The notes below the pieces were generated by a model. It made no database searches. It was not told where the DNA came from and was given only the letters and a program-made list of their open reading frames with translations. Below, in pieces: positions 1 to 6,231 of a stretch of 9,342 bases of DNA (position 1 is its first letter; each line of letters starts with the position of its first letter). A program made the translations under genes and the position numbers. Origin of the DNA: Pseudonocardiaceae bacterium (lineage in GTDB: Bacteria; Actinomycetota; Actinomycetes; Mycobacteriales; Pseudonocardiaceae); the NCBI GenBank assembly GCA_025937115.1, contig JAICSB010000109.1:1-9342 (forward strand), written 5' to 3'.

Positions 1-377
1 GATCCGTCCACCAGCCGAAGCGGAACCAGCACCTCGTAGGCCGGCTCGCCCTGGACGGTGCGCAGCCGGACCACCATCTCAGCGTCGGGCAGGTAGTAGC
101 CGGTGGCCTGGACTTGGCGCCACTCGGTGTTCTGGGTTGGCGCGGCGTGGGCCGCCAGGACGCTGCGCAACGGTCGTGGCGGGATGCCGAAGGAGCGTTC
201 GATCGCGGTGTTGGTATCCGCACGTTGCGCTGCGCGACGAAATTGCCACGGCGCAAGCAAGGTGAACGCTGCCACAGCGAAGCAGATCACCACCGCCGTC
301 AGCGCCAACCAGCCCGGGCGCAACAGGAACCGCCACCGCATATCACCACGGTAGCCGGTACTCATCCACACGCTCAT
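1..377 (-). CDS. SURF1 family cytochrome oxidase assembly protein (N-terminal part, cut by window edge)
   Basis: SURF1 proteins are membrane factors that help assemble the haem a centre of aa3-type cytochrome c oxidase. About 125 codons are visible and the C-terminal part lies outside the window. A basic N-terminus is followed by one transmembrane helix (about residues 22-43) ending in a PWQF motif. An external domain then begins, with the family pattern of Glu-Trp-Arg-Gln-Val, a Gly-Tyr-Tyr-Leu-Pro segment and a run of conserved Arg/Val residues. The second transmembrane helix expected at the C-terminus is not visible. I chose the ATG at 377 because it overlaps the stop of the upstream kinase gene as ATGA, which suggests translational coupling. 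In-frame ATGs at 365 and 341 are alternatives. The recognition rests on the helix plus motif pattern and its usual position beside ptpA in Actinobacteria. Confidence 0.85.
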   Translation of the reverse strand, partial: MSVWMSTGYRGDMRWRFLLRPGWLALTAVVICFAVAAFTLLAPWQFRRAAQRADTNTAIERSFGIPPRPLRSVLAAHAAPTQNTEWRQVQATGYYLPDAEMVVRLRTVQGEPAYEVLVPLRLVDG

Positions 378-1219
378 CCCAACGCCGCCCGCGCGGCCGC
401 TACCGCGCTGCTGCCGTAGCCGCCACCGAACAACACCGCGTGCACCAGCAACGGGAACAACTGGTGCAGGGGGACACGCTGTGGCCACCCGGACGCCAGC
501 GGGGCGACGTCGGTGTAGCCGGCGAGCACCCGCTCCAGATGCGGGAAGCCGAACAGCGCGAGCATCGCCAGGTCCGTTTCGCGGTGACCGCCGTGCGCGG
601 CCGGGTCGAGTAGCCACATCCGTCCGTCGGCGCCGGCGTGGACATTGCCAGCCCACAGATCGCCATACAGTCTCGCCGGCGGCTCAGCCGGTCCGGCCAG
701 CTCTTCGACCTGCTCGCAGGCGCGGCGCACCACGCGCGCGCCGGCGGCATTCACCGCGCCGCTGTCCACCGCGCTGCGCAGGTAAGGCAACACGCGTTGC
801 TCGGCGTACCACTGCGGCCAGTGCGGCCCGGTAACGTTGGCCATCGGCGCGGCACCGATCCACGCCTGCTGGGAGCCTCCAGGGGGTGCGGCGCCGAAGG
901 TGGCAGCGCCCGCGGCGTGCAGCGTGGCGAGCTGACGCCCGAGCCGCTCGGCGGCGGCGCCATCCGTTCGGCCAGCCGGGATGTATTCGGTGACCAGCCA
1001 CTGCTCGTCATATCCGTGCACCTGCGGCATCGGCGGCCCGTCGGGTACCCGCAGCCAGCGCAGTCCCGCTGCCTCGGCCATCGCCTGCCCCGGTTGCGCC
1101 CGCTTGGCTACCACGGCGCGCCCGTCGCCCAGCTCAAGACGCCAGATAGCGCCGTGGGGCGCCGCGGTCCGCACCGGCTGGCCGGTGATCGCGGCGACGG
1201 AGTCGGCGGGGGTGCTCAT
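374..1219 (-). CDS. Fructosamine kinase / FN3K-family phosphotransferase
   Basis: The family phosphorylates sugar adducts (fructosamines, ribulosamines) on protein or small amines, so that glycation is undone; the substrate of this member is unknown. The protein is 281 aa, close to family length. It has a kinase-like fold: Lys39 in VVAKR for ATP, Glu49 in the following helix, the catalytic segment YGDLWAGN with Asp187 and Asn192, and the metal-binding Asp205 in LLDPAAHGGHRETDLAM. The His that normally precedes GDLW is Tyr185 here. The ATG at 1219 lies 7 bases after the ptpA stop and was preferred. A GTG at 1240, overlapping ptpA by 14 bases, would add seven residues; neither start has a strong ribosome-binding site. 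The stop overlaps the SURF1 start by 4 bases. It probably belongs to the ptpA transcript. Family assignment is firm, substrate is not. Confidence 0.87.
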   Translation of the reverse strand: MSTPADSVAAITGQPVRTAAPHGAIWRLELGDGRAVVAKRAQPGQAMAEAAGLRWLRVPDGPPMPQVHGYDEQWLVTEYIPAGRTDGAAAERLGRQLATLHAAGAATFGAAPPGGSQQAWIGAAPMANVTGPHWPQWYAEQRVLPYLRSAVDSGAVNAAGARVVRRACEQVEELAGPAEPPARLYGDLWAGNVHAGADGRMWLLDPAAHGGHRETDLAMLALFGFPHLERVLAGYTDVAPLASGWPQRVPLHQLFPLLVHAVLFGGGYGSSAVAAARAALG

Positions 1220-1226
1220 GCGGGCG

Positions 1227-1700
1227 TCATGACCGCTCACGCACCCACGCCAGCAACCCGGGCATCGCTGCGCGAACCATGCTCAGCACGTCGTCGAAGC
1301 CGTGCTCGCCGTAGTACGGGTCGGGCACGTCAAGGGCCTGACCAGCGGCCTTATCGAATGATCGCAGCAGCACAACTCGCTGCGGATCACCGATCAGCCG
1401 GCGCAGATCCGCGAGATGCCCGGAGTCCAGCGCGACCAGCAGGTCGGCGGACAGGTGCTGCGCGCCGAGCTGCGCTGCGACATGCTCGCAGGGGTATCCA
1501 GCCCGGCGCAGCGCCTCGGCGGTTCGCGGATCCGCAGGATTACCAATGTGCCAGCCACCGATTCCCGCACTGCTCACGCGCACCCGGTCGGCCAGGCTTT
1601 CCCGGCCCAATGCGTCTGCGAAGACGATCTCGGCCATCGGCGAGCGGCAGATGTTCCCGGTGCACACGAAGCACACGTGATAACGCCCTGAGTTTCCCAC
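1227..1700 (-). CDS. ptpA: Low-molecular-weight protein tyrosine phosphatase (PtpA type)
   Basis: A cytosolic phosphatase that removes phosphate from tyrosine residues. The length of 157 aa is typical for the class. The P-loop CX5R-S is near the N-terminus: Cys13 (nucleophile) in CTGNICRS with Arg19 and Ser20. The general acid Asp127 sits in DVPDPYYG, with the paired Tyr129/Tyr130 that favour phosphotyrosine, laid out as in M. tuberculosis PtpA. Start is the GTG at 1700, preceded by AGGCG; no in-frame ATG lies between this GTG and the P-loop. It is 40 bases downstream of the cupin gene and 7 bases upstream of the fructosamine kinase, so co-transcription is likely. In M. tuberculosis the partner tyrosine kinase ptkA is nearby; no ptkA-like HAD gene is seen here. 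Confidence 0.93.
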   Translation of the reverse strand: MGNSGRYHVCFVCTGNICRSPMAEIVFADALGRESLADRVRVSSAGIGGWHIGNPADPRTAEALRRAGYPCEHVAAQLGAQHLSADLLVALDSGHLADLRRLIGDPQRVVLLRSFDKAAGQALDVPDPYYGEHGFDDVLSMVRAAMPGLLAWVRERS

Positions 1701-1740
1701 ATCGCCTAGTGTGGCCGATTCTTGGAGCTTGGACGTGGTG

Positions 1741-2073
1741 CTAGCTGTGCTTGGCCACGGTGAGGAGCACCGCGGCAGCTTCCGTGGCCTCGAGCGAGTG
1801 CCGGGAATGAGGCACGATCAGAAGATCTCCGGACGAGCCGTGCCAGGACGTGTCGCCCGTCCTCAGAACAACGTGCCCGTGCAGGACATGGACGGTCGCT
1901 TCCCCCGGGTTTTCATGGTCATCGAGTTTCTGACCGGCAACCAAAGCGATCAGAGTTTGGCGCAGCACATGTTCGTGTCCGCCGTATACAGTGTGGGCGC
2001 TTCGACCACTTGATGAGTTCTGCGCGAGGTCGAGTTGTTGACGCACCAGGGCGGTCAATGAGAATTTCTCCAT
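1741..2073 (-). CDS. Small single-domain cupin protein
   Basis: A 110-aa protein with one cupin beta-barrel. Cupin motif 1 spans about residues 47-66 (Gly47, His53, Asn55, PGEAT with Glu58, His62, Gly66) and motif 2 about 82-96 (GDLLIVP, His89, His92). His53, Glu58, His62 and His92 are the likely metal ligands. Small cupins of this type are often described as sensors or small enzymes, and the true role is unknown. It begins 30 bases after the oxidoreductase stop and has the best ribosome-binding site of the minus-strand genes (AAGGAGAGG), so it appears to be strongly translated within the operon. Its 5' half is clearly less GC-rich than the neighbouring genes. The start at 2073 is supported by that ribosome-binding site. 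Confidence 0.85.
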   Translation of the reverse strand: MEKFSLTALVRQQLDLAQNSSSGRSAHTVYGGHEHVLRQTLIALVAGQKLDDHENPGEATVHVLHGHVVLRTGDTSWHGSSGDLLIVPHSRHSLEATEAAAVLLTVAKHS

Positions 2074-2078
2074 TCAAG

Positions 2079-2087
2079 CCTCTCCTT
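2079..2087 (-). promoter_or_regulatory. Strong ribosome-binding site of the cupin gene
   Basis: On the minus strand AAGGAGAGG stands 5 bases before the ATG at 2073. It is an unusually complete Shine-Dalgarno match for this window and fixes the cupin start. Confidence 0.75.
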
Positions 2088-2103
2088 CATAGATTCAGAC
2101 CCG

Positions 2104-3828
2104 CTAGATGGATTGTCGATAACCGAAGAACTCGTGGTCCTGGTTGTAACCGCCGTAGCCGCCGCCGAGCTGCGAGTAATGCGCGACAAATTCCACTCCC
2201 TTGATCCACTTAACCTGTTTGAAGCCGAGCTGGGTCTCGTTACGCAGGCGGAGCGGGGCGCCGTGGCCAAAGGACAGCGGCCGGTCGTTCATGTCGTAGG
2301 CCAACATCGTCAGGCGGTAGCTCATCTGCTCGATGGGATGTGCGTCGTAGTAGACGCCCTTGTCCGGGCCGTCACCGAGGGAGTAGAAGACGACCCACTT
2401 CGCTTCTGGCTGCGGGGTGACGAGGTCCATGATGGTCTGCATCGACACCCCACCCCACTTGGCGATGCCCGACCAGCCCTGAATGCAGAAGTGCTGGGTG
2501 ATCTGTTCATGTGACGGAAGCGCCCGAAGCTCTGCCAGATCGAGCTCGACGGGGTTGTCGACCAAGCCGTTGATCTGCAGCCGGTAGTCGGCGAAGTTGC
2601 CCTGCCGCAGCGCCTGGTATTCCGGCGAATCGGGATACTGCCCGTTGTGCCAGAAGTAGGGCGAGATGTCCTTGTCGGTGTACTCGCCTGGGGCGGAGTC
2701 CAGGTGCTCGAATAGGCGTTGCACAGGGCCTATCAGCGCGAAGCCGACCCGCTGCACCACCCGCGGATGACGCAGGGTGAACGGGGTAGCGGCAACCCAG
2801 CCGACGATGACCACGACCATGGAGGCCGCGAAGACTCCGAAGCCGACCCAGCTGTCGTCGTTTCGCCCGGCGTAGATATGGTTGAGATTGCGCAGCAGAC
2901 CGGTGGTGAATACCAGGGTGACGTGGATCACGATGAACAGCAGGAACCAGACCAGCACGAGGAAATGCAGTGACCGTGCCGTCTGGACGCTGAGCACCTT
3001 GCTGATCCGCTTGAAGCGGGTAGACAGCGCGGGTGACATGCCCAGGCCGGTGATGACCGCGAGCGGGGCAGCGAGAAAGACCGTGATGAAATAGGCGATC
3101 AGCTGCAGGCCGTTGTATGCCACCCACCCGGTTTCGGTCGGCCAGTTCAGTGACAGGTACTGGATCAGCACCGACCCGGCGTTGGGGACGACATCCCAGC
3201 TGGTAGGGATCAGTCGCCGCCACTGCCCGGTCGCGAACAGTAGAACGTAGAAGGCCAGGCCGTTGAGCAACCACAGAGTGTCGATGCCCAGATGCCACCA
3301 GCGGGCCAGCCCGATCGAGTGCCGAATCCCGGGCAGGCCGATCTGTCCTGGCAGGCTGATGGAATCCTGCTTCGCGGTCCACAGTGGGTCGGCGGGAACC
3401 GGCTTCTGAATGCGGAACCAGTCCTTGCCCGGAGTGCTGTGCCGGGTCCAGTACAACCGAGGGTGGTCACTGAGGATCTGCACCCCTGACCGGATGATGA
3501 AGATCATCAAGAACAGGTTGAGAAAATGCAGCGCTCCCACCCAGAGGGGCAGCCCTGGGTGCGGCCCGGAGCCGGTTGCTTCGACGGTGCCGGGGTAGCG
3601 CTCGATGAACCTTGCCACCGACGGGGTAGCGCGCAGGCCCTTCGCGGCTGCCACCGCGACGATCAAGACGACGAACCCGATCGGTAGTAACCAGAGCAGG
3701 TTGAACCACCTGCTGCGGCCGACCCGTATCCGGGGAGCGATACCGTGTGCCTGCGGTACTGCCCCAGCCCAAGTAGCGGGATCGACGGCGTCTTCGCCCG
3801 TGGTCAGCTGCGACCGGAAGCTCTGCAC
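2104..3828 (-). CDS. Membrane cytochrome b fused to a molybdopterin (sulfite-oxidase-type) oxidoreductase domain
   Basis: A 574-aa predicted redox protein. The N-terminal two thirds form six transmembrane helices (about residues 42-65, 94-119, 182-203, 241-263, 288-310, 328-349). Haem-ligand candidates are His101 (ALHFLN), His179 (WWHLGID), and His288 and His302 spaced as HX13H in helix 5. The C-terminal domain (about 400-574) matches the oxidoreductase molybdopterin-binding fold: Cys448 in HFCIQGWSG would bind molybdenum, followed by KWGGV and a GFKQVKWI signature near the end. No Tat signal is present. Basic residues lie before helix 1, in the 2-3 and 4-5 loops and after helix 6, which predicts both ends in the cytoplasm. 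The GTG at 3828, 2 bases after the desaturase stop, is the likely start; a TTG at 3891 would add 21 residues and overlap the desaturase. The substrate is unknown. It is roughly an MsrP plus MsrQ pair in one chain, but with the opposite predicted topology. Confidence 0.88.
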   Translation of the reverse strand: MQSFRSQLTTGEDAVDPATWAGAVPQAHGIAPRIRVGRSRWFNLLWLLPIGFVVLIVAVAAAKGLRATPSVARFIERYPGTVEATGSGPHPGLPLWVGALHFLNLFLMIFIIRSGVQILSDHPRLYWTRHSTPGKDWFRIQKPVPADPLWTAKQDSISLPGQIGLPGIRHSIGLARWWHLGIDTLWLLNGLAFYVLLFATGQWRRLIPTSWDVVPNAGSVLIQYLSLNWPTETGWVAYNGLQLIAYFITVFLAAPLAVITGLGMSPALSTRFKRISKVLSVQTARSLHFLVLVWFLLFIVIHVTLVFTTGLLRNLNHIYAGRNDDSWVGFGVFAASMVVVIVGWVAATPFTLRHPRVVQRVGFALIGPVQRLFEHLDSAPGEYTDKDISPYFWHNGQYPDSPEYQALRQGNFADYRLQINGLVDNPVELDLAELRALPSHEQITQHFCIQGWSGIAKWGGVSMQTIMDLVTPQPEAKWVVFYSLGDGPDKGVYYDAHPIEQMSYRLTMLAYDMNDRPLSFGHGAPLRLRNETQLGFKQVKWIKGVEFVAHYSQLGGGYGGYNQDHEFFGYRQSI

Positions 3829-3830
3829 GG

Positions 3831-4862
3831 CTAGGCGGCGGTTACGCGGGCCAGCCGGCGGGTGCTTGGCCAGCGGACGTCGTGTGCCCAACCGAACTTC
3901 TCGAAGATCCAGATCAGTCGAGCGGTCATGTCGAGCTGGCCGCGGCGGACGCCGTGACGGGCACAGGTCGGATCAGCGTGGTGCAGGTTGTGCCAGGACT
4001 CGCCCATGGACAGGATGGCCAGCGGCCAGAAGTTGGTAGAGCGGTCGCGCTGGGTGAACGGTCGGTTCCCGATCATGTGGCAGATCGAGTTGGTTGACCA
4101 GGTGACGTGGTGCAGCGCGGCGACCCGGACGAGTCCGGCCCAGAAGAACGCGGTCAGCCCACCCCACCACGACCAGCTGATGAGGCCGCCCAGCAGGATC
4201 GGCATGGTCAGGCTGAGCGTCGACCATCCGGCGTTCTGCTGGTTCACCCGGCGGATGTCAGGATCGGCGAGCAGATCGGGGGCGAACCGGTAGGTGTTGG
4301 TCTTGTCCCTGTCGAACAGCCAGCCGAGGTGGGCGTGCCAGAAGCCCTTGGCCACCGCTGCAGCGGATGTGCCGAAAAGCCAGGGTGAATGGGGATCGCC
4401 CTCCTTGTCGGTGAAGATGTGGTGGCGTCGATGATCGGCGACCCACGTGATGATCGAGCCTTGGAAGGCCATGCTGCCCGCGACCGCGAGCGCGATCCGC
4501 AGGGCACGGTTGGCTTTGAAGGCCCGGTGGGTGAAGTAGCGGTGGAAGCCTGCGGTCACGCCGAGGCCGCACAGTAGGTAGAAGAACACGGCCAGACCGA
4601 TGTCGGTCCAGGTCAGGCCCCAACCCCAGGCGAAGGGGACGGCGGCGATCAGGGCAAGCGTCGGCAACACGATGAACAGCGTGACGAGGAGCTGTTCGCT
4701 GCCGGGGCGCCGACCGTGCAACATCGGGCGTGGTCCGGCGCGGGTGCCCCGGCTGGTGACCAACTCCTGAACGTCATCTTCTGGCTGGTTGGCCAGCGGT
4801 GCTGGAGCTGACTGGTTTCTTGGGGCGGGGGTGGATGCCGCGGCGGGGGTGCTCATCGTCAT
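3831..4862 (-). CDS. Acyl-CoA-type delta-9 fatty acid desaturase (DesA3/SCD-like)
   Basis: A membrane di-iron enzyme that inserts a cis double bond into long acyl chains, probably stearoyl- or palmitoyl-CoA. The 343-aa protein has all three histidine boxes: HRYFTH (His107, His112), HRRHH (His144, 147, 148) and HNLHH (His291, 294, 295), plus His262 in the NSICHMIG segment that also binds iron in this family. Hydrophobic helices lie around 58-79, 84-104, 122-142 and 212-250. The first 50 residues are Ala/Pro-rich and look disordered. A GAGGA sequence lies 3 bases before the ATG at 4862 and 9 bases before the in-frame ATG at 4856, so Met3 may be the true start. It heads the minus-strand operon. 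Mycobacterial DesA3 needs a reductase partner; none of the usual ferredoxin/flavin type is adjacent, and a cytochrome b oxidoreductase follows instead. Confidence 0.93.
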   Translation of the reverse strand: MTMSTPAAASTPAPRNQSAPAPLANQPEDDVQELVTSRGTRAGPRPMLHGRRPGSEQLLVTLFIVLPTLALIAAVPFAWGWGLTWTDIGLAVFFYLLCGLGVTAGFHRYFTHRAFKANRALRIALAVAGSMAFQGSIITWVADHRRHHIFTDKEGDPHSPWLFGTSAAAVAKGFWHAHLGWLFDRDKTNTYRFAPDLLADPDIRRVNQQNAGWSTLSLTMPILLGGLISWSWWGGLTAFFWAGLVRVAALHHVTWSTNSICHMIGNRPFTQRDRSTNFWPLAILSMGESWHNLHHADPTCARHGVRRGQLDMTARLIWIFEKFGWAHDVRWPSTRRLARVTAA

Positions 4863-4892
4863 GGTTCCTCAAGTCGTCATCACGATCGGTGA

Positions 4893-4912
4893 CACCACGG
4901 TGGTGCCACCAC
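4893..4912. repeat. Two overlapping 13-bp perfect palindromes (candidate operator)
   Basis: CACCAC-G-GTGGTG (4893-4905) and GTGGTG-C-CACCAC (4900-4912) are both perfect and share the middle GTGGTG. The one-base centres are too short for an RNA hairpin, so a DNA-binding protein site is more plausible than an RNA structure. They lie 31-50 bases upstream of the desaturase start, where a repressor or activator could control the operon. No regulator gene is seen in the window. The sequence is simple, so chance is not excluded. Confidence 0.4.
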
Positions 4913-5032
4913 GTGCCGAGCAACGCTGAGTGCTCCATGGCGGGGTCTGGGCCATGTCCACTGCGCCGGCTCACGGCCGGTAACAACTGCGTTGGACGTG
5001 CCGGTGCGCGAGGCGTGCGCGTCCTACCGCAC

Positions 5033-5038
5033 ATCCTA
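5033..5038 (-). promoter_or_regulatory. Possible -10 box of the desaturase operon promoter
   Basis: TAGGAT on the minus strand is a good actinobacterial -10. No clear -35 lies 16-18 bases upstream, and the leader to the desaturase start would be about 165 bases, which makes this only a candidate. Confidence 0.3.
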
Positions 5039-5057
5039 GCCGGGCTTACCGCCGCGG

Positions 5058-5071
5058 AACTGAGCCCAGTT
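5058..5071. repeat. Inverted repeat AACTG-AGCC-CAGTT
   Basis: Perfect 5-bp arms with a 4-base centre. It overlaps the place where a -35 for the minus-strand TAGGAT box would be, so it could be a second regulator site between the divergent genes. The arms are short, hence low confidence. Confidence 0.25.
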
Positions 5072-5205
5072 ATCCGCAGCGAGTACGACCTTGCGGCTTG
5101 ACACTCAGGTAGTTTTCTGCAGTCCGTGGAAGTCGGAATTGCCGCGCGCGGAGGTGGCGCCGTACGCCAGCGCAGGCGTCCGGGCGCGATAGCGTGCATG
5201 TCCAC

Positions 5206-6231
5206 ATGGACCAACTGCTGCGGCACCACGGCGATGTCGACGCCGCACCGGGTTTGCTCGACTTCGCTGTGAACGTGCGTGGCGGCCAACCTCCGGTGTG
5301 GTTGCGCGAGCGGCTGATTGCGGCGTTGGACGGCCTCGGCCGCTATCCCACCGCTGTGCAGGACGCCGCCGCCCGCGCCGCGGTGGCCGCCCGGCACGAC
5401 CGTGACCCTGCTGAGGTGCTGGTGCTTGCTGGGGTGGCGGAGGGTTTCGCGCTCTTGCCCGCGCTGGCACCCCGATCAGCGGTGGTCGTGCACCCGTCGT
5501 TCACCGAACCAGAGGTGGCGCTGCGCCGGGCGGGCATCACGGTAAGGCGAGTGTTCACCGACACCGCACACCGGTTGCAGCCCCAGCGAATTCCCGTCGA
5601 GGCCGATCTGGTGGTGCTCGGCAACCCCACCAACCCGACTTCGGTGCTGCATCCAGCCGAGGTGCTGCGCGCACTGGCCCGGCCAGGACGGGTGCTCGTA
5701 GTAGATGAGGCCTTCGCCGATGCGGTCCCCGGGGAGCTGGAATCGATGGCAGCCGATCGCTACACTCGCGGCCTGCTGGTATTTCGCAGTCTCACCAAGA
5801 CCTGGGCACTGCCAGGGCTCCGGGCGGGCTACGTGCTGGGCGCGCCCGATCTACTGGCCCGGCTGGCGGCGCCGCGGCCGCCATGGCCTGTCGGCACCCT
5901 GGTGTTGGAGGCGGTGCGGGCCTGCAGCGCCCCAGCTGCGGTCGCCGAAGCCACTGCCGCGGCTGAGCAGGCCGTGCAGAACCGTCAGTGGATGGTCGAT
6001 CAGCTGGCCGGCCTGCCGGGTCTCACGATCCAGCAGCCAGCCGCGGCACCGTTCCTACTGTTGCACGTGCCTGGAGGTGAGCGGGTCCGCACCGTCTTGG
6101 CCGACGCCGGCATCGCCGTCCGGCGCGCGGACACCTTCCCGGGCTTGTCGCCCGACCACCTGCGCGTCACGGTGCGCCCGCCTGAAATCGCTCGTGTGCT
6201 CGTAGCCGCCCTGCGGGCTGCCCTGTCATGA
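5206..6231 (+). CDS. PLP-dependent class I/II aminotransferase, Rv2231c/CobC-like
   Basis: A pyridoxal-phosphate enzyme of the threonine-phosphate decarboxylase / histidinol-phosphate aminotransferase branch. Counting from the GTG at 5194 (345 aa), it shows RHHGD and LLDFAVNV near the N-terminus, GNPTNPTS (Asn144), VDEAF (Asp171, pairs with the PLP nitrogen), SLTKTW with the PLP lysine Lys202, LRAGY (Arg210), and LRVTVR (Arg324, carboxylate binding). The M. tuberculosis homologue is labelled cobC, but no other cobalamin genes are present here, so an amino-acid role is equally possible. I prefer the ATG at 5206; the GTG at 5194 adds four residues and neither has a ribosome-binding site. A TAGCGT just upstream could allow a short or absent leader. 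The stop overlaps a following ATG as ATGA. Confidence 0.87.
   Translation: MDQLLRHHGDVDAAPGLLDFAVNVRGGQPPVWLRERLIAALDGLGRYPTAVQDAAARAAVAARHDRDPAEVLVLAGVAEGFALLPALAPRSAVVVHPSFTEPEVALRRAGITVRRVFTDTAHRLQPQRIPVEADLVVLGNPTNPTSVLHPAEVLRALARPGRVLVVDEAFADAVPGELESMAADRYTRGLLVFRSLTKTWALPGLRAGYVLGAPDLLARLAAPRPPWPVGTLVLEAVRACSAPAAVAEATAAAEQAVQNRQWMVDQLAGLPGLTIQQPAAAPFLLLHVPGGERVRTVLADAGIAVRRADTFPGLSPDHLRVTVRPPEIARVLVAALRAALS

Larger units (their letters stand above)
4863..5193. other. Divergent intergenic region between desaturase operon and aminotransferase gene
   Basis: A 331-base stretch with no convincing gene. It must carry the promoters for both directions. It contains overlapping palindromes (4893-4912), an inverted repeat CCGGC/GCCGG (4966-4980), another inverted repeat (5058-5071), a minus-strand TAGGAT box (5033-5038) and a plus-strand TTGACA (5098-5103). 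The TTGACA has no good -10 at the usual distance, so it may be chance. A TAGCGT at 5190-5195, just before the aminotransferase ATG, could be a -10 of a nearly leaderless transcript. Confidence 0.7.

Noticed and set aside
638..1744. Long plus-strand open frame opposite the fructosamine kinase and ptpA
   Set aside because: It is the antisense shadow of two genes with clear catalytic motifs; its composition is Arg/Ala/Pro-rich with no recognisable domain.
2507..3382. Minus-strand 291-codon frame inside the oxidoreductase gene
   Set aside because: Out-of-frame shadow of the transmembrane domain; rich in Arg, Pro and Ala, as expected of high-GC off-frame reading.
3829..3891. Extended N-terminus of the oxidoreductase from a TTG at 3891
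   Set aside because: TTG is a rare start, the extension overlaps the desaturase by about 60 bases, and a GTG sits 2 bases after the desaturase stop.
5098..5126. TTGACA as a sigma-70 type promoter for the aminotransferase
   Set aside because: The -35 is perfect but no -10-like hexamer occurs 16-18 bases downstream.
4774..5397. Minus-strand frame spanning the divergent intergenic region
   Set aside because: It overlaps both the desaturase N-terminus and the aminotransferase start, has no ribosome-binding site and no domain-like sequence.
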